A DNA stretch of 64,000 nucleotides, taken from positions 1 to 64,000 of the forward strand of contig NZ_BLJU01000007.1 of the NCBI RefSeq assembly GCF_009932725.1. The letters are read 5' to 3'. Both the position numbers and the translations under genes were made by a program. How positions within the stretch are numbered: position 1 is the first letter of the stretch; each line of letters opens with the position of its first letter. Source of the DNA: Pseudomonas yangonensis (GTDB lineage Bacteria > Pseudomonadota > Gammaproteobacteria > Pseudomonadales > Pseudomonadaceae). The notes beneath the pieces are model-generated. The model made no database searches. It worked only from the letters and a program-made list of their open reading frames with translations, and was not told the DNA's origin. Positions 1 to 11,421 of this stretch are shown in pieces.

Positions 1-43
1 TGCGTTTTCACACGCTCTGAATGCGGGGCTTTTCGTTTAAGGA

Positions 44-103
44 TCGCGGCTAAAGCTCCTCCCACCGGTTGCCACAAACCTGTGGGAGGGGCTTTAGCCG
101 CGA
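44..103. repeat. REPIN (pair of inverted REP sequences)
   Basis: Two 22-base arms, at 44-65 and 82-103, are reverse complements with a single mismatch and are separated by 16 bases. The arm reads as a Pseudomonas-type REP (GCGGCTAAAGC followed by a CCTCCCAC-like run). It lies just past the tam stop codon, the usual extragenic position, and may fold as a cruciform or as a hairpin at the tam 3' end. Attribution to REP/REPIN elements rests on the palindrome, its position and memory of the family. Confidence 0.8.
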
Positions 104-115
104 CAGCTTGCTGCG

Positions 116-877
116 CTAGCGCCGAGCAACCAGGAACAGCCGTGGAAACGGCAACAGTACCCGACCATCAGCTTGCGCCGGATAGGCCTCGGCTACCGCC
201 GCTTGGTAACGCGCCAGGAATGCCAGCTGCTGCTCAGCCTCCAGCGGTTGCAGGAACGGCAGCAGCGCAGTCGACTTGAACCACTCCACCACCGCTGCCG
301 CATCGTCCAGCACATGGAAATAGGTGGTGCGCCAGATGTCCAGCGCGCTGGCATGCGCGCCGAGGATGTCGTAATAGGTCTGCGCACTGTGCCGCTCGGC
401 ATGACGCACCTGAGCGATACGTGCAGCCCAGGGCCCATCGGCCGCCACTTCACGGGCCAGACGATGCGCCGGCTCATGCAGGTTATCCGGCGTCTGGATC
501 GCCAACCAGCCACCGGGCGACAACTGAGCGAGCAAGCGCGGATAGAGCTGCGCGTGATCGGGCAACCATTGCAGCGAGGCGTTGGCCAGGATCAGCTGCG
601 GCGCGCGTTCGGCCTGCCAGTGCCGGATATCCGCCAACCGGAAGCTGACCTGTGGCAGGCGCTCACGCGCAGCAAGCAACATGTCTTCGCTGCTGTCGAT
701 ACCGATCACTTGCGCCTGTGGCGCATGCGCCTGCAATACGGCAGTCGAATTTCCGGGGCCGCAACCCAGATCCACGGCCAGCTCGATACCGTCGCGAGGC
801 ACCGCCGCCAGCAAGTCATGCACCGGACGGGTACGCTGGCGTTCGAAGCGGGAATACTGCTGCGCAGACCAACTCAT
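116..877 (-). CDS. tam: Trans-aconitate 2-methyltransferase
   Basis: This 253-residue cytosolic SAM-dependent methyltransferase should methylate trans-aconitate, a spontaneous by-product that inhibits aconitase and the citric acid cycle. Motif I (DLGCGPGNS) is at residues 36-44 and the acidic residue that contacts the SAM ribose (GIDSSEDML) at 59-67. The stretch ANASLQWLPDH and the C-terminus FPRLFLVARR match the E. coli Tam sequence as I remember it, and the length is equal (252 in E. coli). The ATG at 877 is preceded by CAGGAG at good spacing. The gene ends in TAG. It stands alone, followed by the REPIN. Confidence 0.93.
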   Translation of the reverse strand: MSWSAQQYSRFERQRTRPVHDLLAAVPRDGIELAVDLGCGPGNSTAVLQAHAPQAQVIGIDSSEDMLLAARERLPQVSFRLADIRHWQAERAPQLILANASLQWLPDHAQLYPRLLAQLSPGGWLAIQTPDNLHEPAHRLAREVAADGPWAARIAQVRHAERHSAQTYYDILGAHASALDIWRTTYFHVLDDAAAVVEWFKSTALLPFLQPLEAEQQLAFLARYQAAVAEAYPAQADGRVLLPFPRLFLVARR

Positions 878-900
878 TGGGCACTCCTGGGTTCAGATGA

Positions 901-2193
<1,293 letters not shown>

Positions 2194-2201
2194 CCGGAAG
2201 C

Positions 2202-2227
2202 CGGCATGGCGGAAAACCGCCACGCCG
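2202..2227. terminator. Convergent terminator hairpin between dctP and opmB
   Basis: CGGC-A-TGGCGG, loop AAAA, CCGCCA-C-GCCG forms a 10-pair stem with one A-C mismatch. It lies nine bases after the dctP stop and just before the opmB stop on the opposite strand, so it could serve both genes. The plus-strand side is followed by CTGTTTC, a weak T-rich tract. Confidence 0.55.
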
Positions 2228-2233
2228 ACTGTT

Positions 2234-3715
2234 TCACTCTGTCGCCTGCTGCGGCTCTGGCTGGAGCAATTGCTCCACCTGCCAGCCCCCGCCTAGCGCA
2301 GCGATCAACTGGACGCTGGCAGTCAGACGGCTGCCCAGCAAGGTAAGATTGCTGCGCTCATTATTCAGTGCAGTAGCTTGTACGTTGACCACACTGTTGA
2401 AATCGACGGTACCGGCGCGATACTGGTTCTCGATCAGGCGTAGCGATTCGCGCGCCGCGTCCAGCGCTTCCTGCTGCACGTCACTTTCCTGCTCCAGCAC
2501 GCGCAACTGCACCAGGTAGTCCTCCACTTCACGGAAGCTGTCCAGCACCGCCTGGCGGTATTGCGCCACCGTCTGGTCGTAGGCGGCTTCGCTGCGTTCC
2601 AGCTCCGCACGCCGTGCGCCACCGTCGAAGAGGGTCAAGGCCAGTTGCGGGCCCAGCGACCAGAAACGATTCGGTACCTCGATCCAGTCGGCGAAGCTGC
2701 TGCCGCGGTAACCACCGCTGGCCGAGATCGTCAGATCGGGGAACCAGGCTGCCTCGGCGACACCGATCTGCGCGTTGGCCGCCATCACCCGGCGCTCGGC
2801 GGCAGCAACGTCAGGGCGGCGTTCGAGCAACTGCGAAGGCAGCGCCACCGGCACCTCGGGCAGCGCCGGCAGGCTCTCGCGCGGCGCGATGGACAGTTCG
2901 GCCGGACTCACGCCCACCAGCACGGCAATGGCATGTTCGAGCTGCGCGCGCTGCCACTGCAGGTCGATGGCCTGGGCCTGGGTGCTCTTGAGCTGCGTGG
3001 TGGCCTGGGACACATCGGACCTGGGCACGATGCCGGCGCGGTACTGGTTCTCGGTCAGGCGCAGCGAGCGTGCATAAGCGTCGACCGTAGCATCCAGCAG
3101 CCGCCTCTGCTCATCGAGAATGCGCAGTTGCAGGTAGTTCTGCACCAGTTCGCTCTGCAGGCTCAGGCGCACCGCAGCCAGGTCGGCGGCGCTGGCCTGG
3201 AACTCGGCGCGACTGGCCTCCAGGCCGCGGCGCAGCTTGCCCCAGATATCCAGCTCCCAGGCCGCATTCAGGCTCAGATCGTAGCTCTTGGATATTCGCG
3301 AGGCCCCCGAACCGCTGACGGTAACGCCATCGGCGGTACGGATGGTACTGTCACCGCCGCCCTGCCCGGACCGGGTCACCCCGGCGCTGCCGGACAGCGT
3401 CGGGTAGAAGCTGGCCCGTGCACTGCGCACCAGCGCGCGTGCCTGGCGGTACTGGGCCTCGGCAGCGGCCAGGTTCTGATTGGAAACCTGCAGACGCTCG
3501 ACCAGCGCATCGAGCTCGGCATCGCCATACAGCGACCACCAGTTGCCGCGCTCGAGGGCATCTGCCGGTGCGGCACTCTTCCAGCCCTCGACCTGCTTGA
3601 ACTGCGCAGGCGCAACCAGCTGGGGGCGCTGATAGTCAGGCCCCAGGGCGCAGCCGCCCAGTGCGCCAACCAGCAGCAGGGAGACGAGTGTTCGGGCGAA
3701 GGGAGCTCGGGTCAT
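2234..3715 (-). CDS. opmB: RND efflux outer-membrane channel, OprM/NodT family
   Basis: A 493-residue outer-membrane factor that forms the exit duct of a tripartite efflux pump. It carries a lipoprotein signal peptide with lipobox LGGC (Cys22), then two repeated OEP domains; the repeats can be seen in the related segments RLTENQYRAGIV and RLIENQYRAGTV, the hallmark of TolC-like channels with internal duplication. Its start overlaps the muxC stop by four bases (ATGA), so it is translationally coupled and is the last gene of the mux operon. By order and content this corresponds to opmB of MuxABC-OpmB in P. aeruginosa; the symbol is assigned from that context. Confidence 0.9.
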   Translation of the reverse strand: MTRAPFARTLVSLLLVGALGGCALGPDYQRPQLVAPAQFKQVEGWKSAAPADALERGNWWSLYGDAELDALVERLQVSNQNLAAAEAQYRQARALVRSARASFYPTLSGSAGVTRSGQGGGDSTIRTADGVTVSGSGASRISKSYDLSLNAAWELDIWGKLRRGLEASRAEFQASAADLAAVRLSLQSELVQNYLQLRILDEQRRLLDATVDAYARSLRLTENQYRAGIVPRSDVSQATTQLKSTQAQAIDLQWQRAQLEHAIAVLVGVSPAELSIAPRESLPALPEVPVALPSQLLERRPDVAAAERRVMAANAQIGVAEAAWFPDLTISASGGYRGSSFADWIEVPNRFWSLGPQLALTLFDGGARRAELERSEAAYDQTVAQYRQAVLDSFREVEDYLVQLRVLEQESDVQQEALDAARESLRLIENQYRAGTVDFNSVVNVQATALNNERSNLTLLGSRLTASVQLIAALGGGWQVEQLLQPEPQQATE

Positions 3716-6700
3716 AACGGATTTTCCAATGAAGCATCGGTACGTACGCCGCGCCAGCGGTTGACGCGATGGCGCAGGCGGTCGAAGTAGAGATAGACCA
3801 CAGGCGTGGTGTAGAGGGTCAGCATCTGGCTCAGTACCAGGCCGCCGACGATGGTGATACCCAGCGGCTGGCGCATCTCCGACCCCTCGGCGCTGCCCAG
3901 CACCAGCGGCAAGGCGCCAAGAATCGCGGCCAGGGTGGTCATCATGATCGGGCGGAAACGCAGCAGGCAGGCCTGACGGATGGATTCCTGCGGGCTCAGG
4001 CGCTCGCCGCGCTCCAGTTGCAGGGCGAGATCGACCATAAGAATGGCGTTCTTCTTGACGATGCCGATCAGCAGGAACAGGCCAAGCAGCGAGATCAGAC
4101 TGAACTCCATGCCCACCAGCTGCAAAGCGAGCAAGGCACCAACCCCGGCAGACGGCAAGGTCGAAAGAATGGTCAGCGGGTGCACGTAGCTTTCGTAGAG
4201 CACACCCAATACCAGGTACACCACCACCAGCGCCAGCAGGATCATCAGCGGCTGGTTGTCCTGAGCGGTGCGGAAGGCTGCGCCGGTGCCACCCAGCGTA
4301 CCCTGCACCTCGGTCGGCAGGTTGAGCTGGGCGATGGCCACGTCGATGGCGCGGGTCGCCTGATCCAGGCTGACGCCCTCGGCCAGGGAGAAACCGATGT
4401 TCTCCACCGCGAACTGGCCCTGGTGGCTGATCCGATCGTTCTCCAGGCTGCGCTCCCAGCGGGCAAAGGCCGACAGCGGTACACGCGCGCCATCGTCGGT
4501 GATCAGCTGGATCTGATCCAGCGCCTCAGGGTGCTGGGCGTACTTGGGATTGATTTCCATCACCACCCTGTACTGATTCAGGGCCTGATAGATGGTCGAC
4601 ACCTGACGCTGGCTGAAGGCGTTGTTGAGCACCGCCGTGATCATGTCCATGTCCACGCCCAGGCGGCGCGCCGTCTCGCGATCCACCACCAGGCGAATCT
4701 GCTGCGCGCCCTCGGTTTCCCGCGCATCGATACCGGTCAGCTCGGGCAGCGCGCGCAACGCCTCGCGTACCCTCGGCAACCAGGTACGCAGCGCGTCGAG
4801 GTCATCGGACAGCAGCATGTATTCGTTTTCCGAACTACGGCCCTGGCGCCCGCCCATCTGCAGGTCCTGATCCGGCATGAGGAACATGCGTCCACCGGGC
4901 ACCTTGGGCACCGTGTTGCGCAAACGGTTGATCACGTCCTGCGCAGAGTCGCTACGCTGGGCGATGGGCTTCAGACGTACGATCATGAAGGCGTTGTTGA
5001 TGCCTCCGCTGCCACCGATGAAACCGGCCACACTCTCCACCGCCGGATCGGCCAGCACCGCGTTGCGGAAGATCTCCATCTTCGGCTGCATGACCTGGAA
5101 CGACAGACCGTCGTCACCGCGGATGAAGCCGATCAACTGGCCGGTATCCTGCTGCGGCATGAAGGTTTTCGGCACGCTGACGAACAGGTAGACGTTCAGC
5201 GCGATGGTGGCGAGGAAGCTCAACAGCATCAGCAACGAATGACGCAGCGCCCAATCCAGGCTGCGCGCGTAGAAGGCCAGCACCCGCACCTGCACGCGGT
5301 CGCCCCACTGCTGCAGGCGGCTGCGCGACTGTTCTTCCTCGGCCTTGAGCCAGCGCGCGCAGAGCATCGGCGTCAGGGTCAGCGACACCAGCAGGGAAAT
5401 CACCACTGCCACCGCCAGGGTCAGCGAGAACTCCCGGAACAGACGCTCGACGATGCCCCCCATGAACAGGATGGAGATGAACACCGCGACCAGCGACAGG
5501 TTCATCGACAGCAGAGTGAAACCCACTTCACGCGTGCCTTTGAGCGCCGCCTCCAGCGGATTCTCGCCATTGCGGATGTGCCGGGCGATGTTCTCCAGCA
5601 CCACGATGGCGTCGTCCACCACCAGCCCGGTGGCGATGATCAGCGCCATCAGCGACAGGTTGTTCAGCGAGAAACCCAGCAGGTACATGGCGGCGAAACT
5701 ACCGATCAGCGACACCGGCACCGCCAGCGCCGGAATCAGCGCCGCCCGCCAGCGGCCGAGGAAGGCCAGCACCACCAGGATGACCAGGCCCACGGCGATC
5801 AGCAGGGTCTGCTCGGCCTCGTGCAGGGTGGCGCGGATCACCGGCGAACGGTCCATGGCCACTTCCAGCTTGACGCTGGCCGGCATTACCTCGCGCAAGG
5901 CCGGCAGCTCGGCGCGAATATCGCTGATGGTCTGCAGAATGTTCGCCCCGCTCTGCCGGTTGATCACCAGCAGCACCGCTTCCTGGTCGTTGTAGAAGCC
6001 GCTGTTGTAGCGATCTTCGACGCCATCGGTGACGGTCGCCACATCGCCCAGACGCACCGCCGCGCCATTCTGGTAGCGAATGATCATCGGCATGTAATCG
6101 GCGGCCCTGGCCAACTGATCGCTGGCCTGCACCTGCCAGCGGCGCTGCGGGTCTTCCACCGCGCCCTTGGGTTTCAAGGCATTACTGGCAGCGATGGCCT
6201 GGCGCACTTCGTCCAGGGCGATGCCGTACTGGTCGAGCAAGCGCGGCTCCAGCGCCACCCGCACAGCAGGCAGCGAGCTGCCGCCCACCTGCACTTCGCC
6301 AACGCCGGTGACCTGCGACAGTTTCTGCGCCAGGATGGTCGAGGCAACGTCGTACAGCTGGCCCTTGTTCAGGGTATCGCTGGTCAAGGAGATGACCATG
6401 ATCGGGGCTTGCGAAGGGTTGATCTTGCGGTAGCTGGGCATGGTGCGCATACCGCTGGGCAGCAGCTCGCGCGCCGCATTGATCGCCGCCTGCACTTCAC
6501 GGGCCGCGGTGTTGATGTCCTTGTCGAGATCGAACTCGACCATGATCCGCGTGCTGCCCTGGCTGCTGCTGCTGTTCATCTGGTTGACACCGGCGATGCT
6601 GCCCAGCGAGCGCTCCAGCGGCGTGGCCACCGTAGAGGCCATGATCTGCGGGCTGGCGCCAGGCAGGTTGGCCTGCACGGTGATCACCGGAAAGTCCATG

Positions 6701-6816
6701 TTCGGCAATGGCGATACCGGCAGCAGGCCGAAGCTGACGCCGCCGAGCAACATGATCGCCAGGCTCAGCAGCAGCGTGGCCACCGGGCGGCGGATAAAGG
6801 GCGCGGAGAGGTTCAT
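3712..6816 (-). CDS. muxC: RND efflux pump inner-membrane transporter (MuxC/MdtC-like)
   Basis: A 1034-residue proton-driven RND transporter of the HAE1 type, second of two non-identical pump subunits that together form a hetero-trimer in the MdtBC/MuxBC group. The paired intramembrane aspartates are visible in GLVVDDAIVVLEN, and the second half repeats the RND fold (MMTTLAAILGALPLVL near the C-terminus). I choose the ATG at 6816 because MNLSAPFIRRPVATLLL is the usual RND N-terminus; a TTG 30 bases upstream would only add ten unrelated residues. Unlike the normal overlapping mdtB-mdtC arrangement, 106 bases containing a REP pair separate it from muxB. Confidence 0.93.
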   Translation of the reverse strand: MNLSAPFIRRPVATLLLSLAIMLLGGVSFGLLPVSPLPNMDFPVITVQANLPGASPQIMASTVATPLERSLGSIAGVNQMNSSSSQGSTRIMVEFDLDKDINTAAREVQAAINAARELLPSGMRTMPSYRKINPSQAPIMVISLTSDTLNKGQLYDVASTILAQKLSQVTGVGEVQVGGSSLPAVRVALEPRLLDQYGIALDEVRQAIAASNALKPKGAVEDPQRRWQVQASDQLARAADYMPMIIRYQNGAAVRLGDVATVTDGVEDRYNSGFYNDQEAVLLVINRQSGANILQTISDIRAELPALREVMPASVKLEVAMDRSPVIRATLHEAEQTLLIAVGLVILVVLAFLGRWRAALIPALAVPVSLIGSFAAMYLLGFSLNNLSLMALIIATGLVVDDAIVVLENIARHIRNGENPLEAALKGTREVGFTLLSMNLSLVAVFISILFMGGIVERLFREFSLTLAVAVVISLLVSLTLTPMLCARWLKAEEEQSRSRLQQWGDRVQVRVLAFYARSLDWALRHSLLMLLSFLATIALNVYLFVSVPKTFMPQQDTGQLIGFIRGDDGLSFQVMQPKMEIFRNAVLADPAVESVAGFIGGSGGINNAFMIVRLKPIAQRSDSAQDVINRLRNTVPKVPGGRMFLMPDQDLQMGGRQGRSSENEYMLLSDDLDALRTWLPRVREALRALPELTGIDARETEGAQQIRLVVDRETARRLGVDMDMITAVLNNAFSQRQVSTIYQALNQYRVVMEINPKYAQHPEALDQIQLITDDGARVPLSAFARWERSLENDRISHQGQFAVENIGFSLAEGVSLDQATRAIDVAIAQLNLPTEVQGTLGGTGAAFRTAQDNQPLMILLALVVVYLVLGVLYESYVHPLTILSTLPSAGVGALLALQLVGMEFSLISLLGLFLLIGIVKKNAILMVDLALQLERGERLSPQESIRQACLLRFRPIMMTTLAAILGALPLVLGSAEGSEMRQPLGITIVGGLVLSQMLTLYTTPVVYLYFDRLRHRVNRWRGVRTDASLENPL

Positions 6817-6849
6817 GAACGATTGGTCCCGCCAAGGCTCCGCCAATCT

Positions 6850-6917
6850 TGTACGGGCGGATTCAGCCGCGAATCCTCTGCACCGGCCTGTTCGCGGCCA
6901 AGGCCGCTCCTACGGGC
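6850..6917. repeat. REP pair inserted between muxB and muxC
   Basis: The arms at about 6850-6874 and 6890-6917 are imperfect reverse complements sharing GTA, GCGG and GCCGCGAA blocks (TTCGCGGCCAAGGCCGCTCC on the right). The type resembles the dispersed Pseudomonas REP rather than any coding sequence. It fills most of the 106-base gap between muxB and muxC, two genes that usually overlap or nearly touch. It may affect mRNA stability or expression ratio of the two pump subunits; that effect is inference. Confidence 0.75.
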
Positions 6918-6922
6918 CGGAG

Positions 6923-9900
6923 TCATACCGCCACCCCCGCGGCACTGCGACCACTAAAGCGCCGCGACAGGCGATCGAAGTACAGGTAGATCACCGGTGT
7001 GGTGAACAGCGTCAGCACCTGGCTGACCAGCAGGCCGCCGACCATCACCAGCCCCAGCGGCTGACGCAGCTCGGCACCCGAGCCCGAGGCGAGCATCAAC
7101 GGGATGGCGCCGAACAATGCCGCCAGGGTGGTCATCAGGATTGGCCGGAAGCGCAGCAGCGCCGCCTGGTAGATCGCCGCCTCCGGTGCCATGCCCTGGT
7201 TGCGCTCGGCCTCCAGGGCGAAGTCGATCATCATGATGGCGTTCTTCTTGACGATACCGATCAGCAGGATGATGCCGATGATGGCGATCAACCCCAGATC
7301 ATTCCCCGTCAGCAGCAACGCGAGCAAGGCACCGACGCCCGCCGAAGGCAGCGTGGAGAGGATGGTGATCGGGTGGATGTAACTCTCGTAGAGCACGCCG
7401 AGCACGATATACATGGTGACGATGGCGGCCAGGATCAGCAGCAACGTGGAGCTCAGCGAGGCGCGGAACGCCTCGGCAGCGCCCTGGAACTGGGTGTTGA
7501 TGGACAACGGCAAGCCGATTTCCTGCTCGACCCGCTCAATGACCTCGACCGCCTCGCCCAACGACACGCCCGGTGCCAGGTTGAACGACAGGGTCACTGC
7601 CGGGAACTGGCCGATATGGTTGACCAGCAGGCTGGCCGGACGCTCCTCGATGTGCGCCAGGGATGACAGCGGCACCTGCTGGCCGTCACCGGTGGCCACG
7701 TGGATCTGGCGCAGCGCGGCCAGGCCGATGCGCCCGCCATCGCGGCTTTCCAGCACCACGCGGTACTGGCTGGCCTGGGTGTAGATGGTGCTGATCTGGC
7801 GCTGGCCAAAGGCGTCATATAGCGCATCGTCGATGTTGCCGACATTGATGCCAAGGCGCGCTGCAGCGTCGCGGTCGATATCCAGGTACACCTGCAGGCC
7901 ACGGTTCTGCAGGTCGCTGGCCACATCGGTCAGCTCCGGTTGCTCACGCAGCGCTTCGACCAGGCGCGGCGTCCAGGTTTCCAGCAACTGGCTGTCAGGC
8001 GACTCCAGAGTGAACTGGAACTGGGTGCGGCTGATGCGATCCTCGATGGTCAGGTCCTGCACCGGCTGCATGTACAGTTCGATACCGGGAATCTTCGCCA
8101 GCTCCGGGCGCAGGCGATCGATCACCTCGCTGGCGGTCACGTCGCGCTCGGCGTGAGTCTTCAGGTTGATCAGCAGGCGGCCGCTGTTGAGCGTCGGGTT
8201 GTCGCCATCCACACCAATCGACGAGGACAGGCTGGCCACCGCCGGATCACGCAGGATCACATCGGCCAGGCGCTGCTGACGTTCGCTCATGGCGGCGAAG
8301 GAAATCGACTGTGGCGCCTCGGAAATGCCCTGGATCACGCCGGTGTCCTGCACCGGAAAGAAACCCTTGGGCACCGCCAGGTACAACAACACGGTCAGGC
8401 CCAACGTGGCTACGGCGACCAGCAGCGTCAGCGGCTGATGCCTGAGCACCCATTGCAGAGCGACACCGTAGCGCTCGATCATGGCATCGATGAAGCCGCC
8501 GGCAGCTTTGTAGAACCGCCCTTCGCTCTCGGGTCTTTCCGCCTTGAGCAGGCGCGCGCACATCATCGGCGTCAGGGTCAGCGACACCACCAGGGAAATC
8601 AGGATGGCCACCGCCAGGGTGATGGCGAACTCGCGGAACAAGCGGCCGACTACATCGGCCATGAACAGCAGCGGAATCAGTACCGCGATCAGCGACAGGG
8701 TCAGCGAGACCAGGGTGAAGCCAATCTGCCGCGCCCCCTTGAGTGCGGCGTTGAGCGGCGTCTCGCCCTCCTCCAGATGACGGGCAATGTTCTCCAGCAT
8801 GACGATCGCGTCGTCGACCACGAAGCCGGTGGCAATGGTCAGCGCCATCAGCGTCAGGTTGTTGATGGTGAAGCCGGCCAGGTACATCACGCCAAAGGTG
8901 CCGATCAGCGACAGCGGCACGACGATCGAGGGGATGATGGTCGCCGACAGTTTGCGCAGGAACAGGAAGGTCACCATCACCACCAGAGCGATGGCCAGCA
9001 GCAGCTCGTGCTGTACATCGCGCACGGCAGCACGAATGGTCTGCGTACGGTCGGTGAGCACCTTGACCTCGACGCTGGCCGGCAGGCCTTCGGTCAGGTG
9101 CGGCAGCAGGGTCTGGATACGATCGACCACGTCGATGACGTTGGCACCCGGCTGGCGCTGCACGTTGACCAGCACCGCCTGGTTGCGGTTGGCCCAGGCG
9201 GCCAGCCGCTCGTTCTCGGCGCCGTCGATGATCTCGGCGACATCCTTCAGGCGCAGTGCCGCGCCGTTCTGATAGCTCAAGATCAGCTCACGGTATTCAT
9301 CGACCGATTTCAGCTGGTCGTTGGCATCGAGCTGGGCAACCCGCGTGGGGCCATCGAAATTGCCCTTGGGCTGATTGACGTTGCTGGCGGTGATCAGGTT
9401 GCGCACGTCGGCCAGGCTCAGACCATAGGACGCCAGCGCCTCGGGGTTGACGCGAATGCGCACGGCGGGACGTTGCCCGCCTGCCAGGGTCACCAGGCCG
9501 ACACCGCTGGTTTGCGCGAGCTTCTGCGCCAGGCGGGTATCGACCAGATCGTTGACCTGCGGCAGCGGCAGCGTCTTCGAGCTCACCGCCAGGGTCAGCA
9601 CCGGCGTATCGGCCGGATTGACCTTGTTGTACACCGGCGGTGCCGGCAGGTCGCCCGGTAGCAGGTTGCTCGCCGCGTTGATCGCCGCCTGCACTTCCTG
9701 CTCGGCCACTGCCAGGGAAACATCCAGATTGAAGCGCAGGGTGATCACCGAGGCGCCACCGGAGCTGGTCGAGGACATCTGCTTGAGCCCGGCCATCTGC
9801 CCGAACTGGCGCTCCAGCGGCGCCGTCACCGCACTGGTCATCACATCCGGGCTGGCGCCTGGATAGAGAGTCAGCACGCGGATAGTCGGATAATCCACCT

Positions 9901-10015
9901 CCGGCAGCGCCGATACCGGTAGCAGCCGGTAGGCGATCAGACCGCTGAGGAAGATCGCCACCATCAACAGCGTGGTGGCGACCGGCCGCAGGATAAAGGG
10001 GCGGGAGATATTCAT
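6923..10015 (-). CDS. muxB: RND efflux pump inner-membrane transporter (MuxB/MdtB-like)
   Basis: A 1030-residue HAE1-type RND transporter beginning [19 protein letters not shown]. The proton-relay aspartate pair is in [13 protein letters not shown], and the [15 protein letters not shown] segment marks the duplicated second membrane half. Its ATG overlaps the muxA stop by four bases, giving tight coupling with the adaptor gene. Two different RND genes side by side are characteristic of MdtABC/MuxABC pumps, which export diverse compounds such as some antibiotics and bile-salt-like molecules in other bacteria; the substrates here are unknown. Confidence 0.94.
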   Translation of the reverse strand: MNISRPFILRPVATTLLMVAIFLSGLIAYRLLPVSALPEVDYPTIRVLTLYPGASPDVMTSAVTAPLERQFGQMAGLKQMSSTSSGGASVITLRFNLDVSLAVAEQEVQAAINAASNLLPGDLPAPPVYNKVNPADTPVLTLAVSSKTLPLPQVNDLVDTRLAQKLAQTSGVGLVTLAGGQRPAVRIRVNPEALASYGLSLADVRNLITASNVNQPKGNFDGPTRVAQLDANDQLKSVDEYRELILSYQNGAALRLKDVAEIIDGAENERLAAWANRNQAVLVNVQRQPGANVIDVVDRIQTLLPHLTEGLPASVEVKVLTDRTQTIRAAVRDVQHELLLAIALVVMVTFLFLRKLSATIIPSIVVPLSLIGTFGVMYLAGFTINNLTLMALTIATGFVVDDAIVMLENIARHLEEGETPLNAALKGARQIGFTLVSLTLSLIAVLIPLLFMADVVGRLFREFAITLAVAILISLVVSLTLTPMMCARLLKAERPESEGRFYKAAGGFIDAMIERYGVALQWVLRHQPLTLLVAVATLGLTVLLYLAVPKGFFPVQDTGVIQGISEAPQSISFAAMSERQQRLADVILRDPAVASLSSSIGVDGDNPTLNSGRLLINLKTHAERDVTASEVIDRLRPELAKIPGIELYMQPVQDLTIEDRISRTQFQFTLESPDSQLLETWTPRLVEALREQPELTDVASDLQNRGLQVYLDIDRDAAARLGINVGNIDDALYDAFGQRQISTIYTQASQYRVVLESRDGGRIGLAALRQIHVATGDGQQVPLSSLAHIEERPASLLVNHIGQFPAVTLSFNLAPGVSLGEAVEVIERVEQEIGLPLSINTQFQGAAEAFRASLSSTLLLILAAIVTMYIVLGVLYESYIHPITILSTLPSAGVGALLALLLTGNDLGLIAIIGIILLIGIVKKNAIMMIDFALEAERNQGMAPEAAIYQAALLRFRPILMTTLAALFGAIPLMLASGSGAELRQPLGLVMVGGLLVSQVLTLFTTPVIYLYFDRLSRRFSGRSAAGVAV

Positions 10016-11235
10016 GCGTCGTTCCGCGGTGCGGTCTGGTCGCCCTGCTCACCGGTCTTCTGTGCGGCCTGCGGGTCGACTACCTGCACCTCGCTGCCGT
10101 CGCGCAGACGGTCGGTGCCTTCCGTGACCAGCCGCTGGCCAGGTTGCACGCCCTCGTCAACCATGCTGCGCTCGGCATCACTGGCCACGACGGTGACCGG
10201 GCGGATGTTCACCTTGTTATCACCGTCGACCACATAGACGAAGGTGCCGCGGGTACCGAACTGCACCGCAGCGGAGGGGATGATGGTGGCCGCCTCATGG
10301 GTTTTCACACGCAGGCGCACGTTGACGAACTGATTGGGGAAGAGCATCTGCTCGGCATTATCGAAGCGCGCCTTGAGCTTGACCGTGCCGGTGGTGGTGT
10401 CGATCTGGTTATCCAGGCTTTCCAGCACGCCCTCGGCCAGTTTCAGGCGTTCGCCACGATCCCAGGCCTCGACTGCCAGCGTAGCGCCGTCGCGGCGGCG
10501 CTGCAGCACGGCAGGCAGATCGCCCTCGGGAATGGTGAACACCACCGAAATCGGATCGGTCTGGGTAATCACCACCAGCGGCGTGGTGTCGCCGCTGCTG
10601 ACCAGGTTACCGATATCCAGCTGGCGCAGGCCGAGGCGACCGGCGATGGGCGCGCGAATCTGGGTGAAGTCGAGGTTCAGCTTGGCCGTGGCGACGTCCG
10701 CCTGATTGCTCTGCAGGCTGCCCCGGTACTGATTGACCAGTGCCTGCTGGGTGTCGAGGGTCTGCTTGGCGATGCTGTCTTCAGCGTAAAGCCCCTTGTA
10801 GCGCTGCAGATCCAGCTCGGCGTTCTTCAGTTGCGCCTGATTCTCCTGCAGCGCGCCCTGCGCCTGCTGCAACGCGACCTGATAGGAGCGCGGGTCGATC
10901 ACCGCGAGCAAATCGCCAGCCTTGACCTGCTGCCCCTCCTCGAACAGCACCTTGACCAGCTCGCCGTCGACCCGCGAGCGGACATTGACCGTGTTGTAGG
11001 CGGTCACGGTGCCGAGCGCCTTGAGCTCGATGGCGAACTCGCCCTGCTCGACTTCAGCCACACGAACCGGCACCGGTCCCATGTCACCGAAGCGGCCACG
11101 GCCCATCTGTTGGGACTGCGGTTCGCTCGGCCAGAACCACCAGATCAGGACGATGATCAACGCCAGCAGAAGGAGACCGATAAACCACTGACGTTTGGAA
11201 GATGGGGTGCTGGGCGTTGTTTTTACTTCGGACAT
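10012..11235 (-). CDS. muxA: RND efflux periplasmic adaptor (MuxA/MdtA-like)
   Basis: A 407-residue membrane-fusion protein that links the RND pump to OpmB across the periplasm. An N-terminal anchor ([19 protein letters not shown]) is followed by the first barrel-sandwich half ([20 protein letters not shown]), an alpha-helical hairpin rich in Gln/Ala/Leu, the second lipoyl half ([17 protein letters not shown]) and beta-barrel domains. The ATG at 11235 is preferred over an upstream start because MSEVKTT leads directly into the anchor helix. It is the first gene of the operon, so the promoter should lie between 11236 and 11421; no regulator gene adjoins it. Confidence 0.93.
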   Translation of the reverse strand: MSEVKTTPSTPSSKRQWFIGLLLLALIIVLIWWFWPSEPQSQQMGRGRFGDMGPVPVRVAEVEQGEFAIELKALGTVTAYNTVNVRSRVDGELVKVLFEEGQQVKAGDLLAVIDPRSYQVALQQAQGALQENQAQLKNAELDLQRYKGLYAEDSIAKQTLDTQQALVNQYRGSLQSNQADVATAKLNLDFTQIRAPIAGRLGLRQLDIGNLVSSGDTTPLVVITQTDPISVVFTIPEGDLPAVLQRRRDGATLAVEAWDRGERLKLAEGVLESLDNQIDTTTGTVKLKARFDNAEQMLFPNQFVNVRLRVKTHEAATIIPSAAVQFGTRGTFVYVVDGDNKVNIRPVTVVASDAERSMVDEGVQPGQRLVTEGTDRLRDGSEVQVVDPQAAQKTGEQGDQTAPRNDA

Positions 11236-11421
11236 GAGCCAATCGCTTCGTGTAAGGAGCGTGAACGATAAGCACTGCTCAGCACGAAGCAAAGCCTCTT
11301 TACCGGCTATTTACCTCCACAGGTGATTCAAGACGAAAAAAAGCCCAAGCGAACGCTGACAACGTCTCTACCTCGAGTGTTTCGGGACGACTGTGCAGGT
11401 ATTACCTTGTATTTCCAAGGC

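Noticed and set aside
3769..6957. Very long open frame on the plus strand opposite muxC, and similar ones opposite muxB (7940-9661) and tamB (21878-23854)
   Set aside because: They mirror strongly conserved minus-strand genes, have biased His/Gln/Arg composition, no family motifs and no ribosome-binding sites; they are by-products of GC-rich codon bias.
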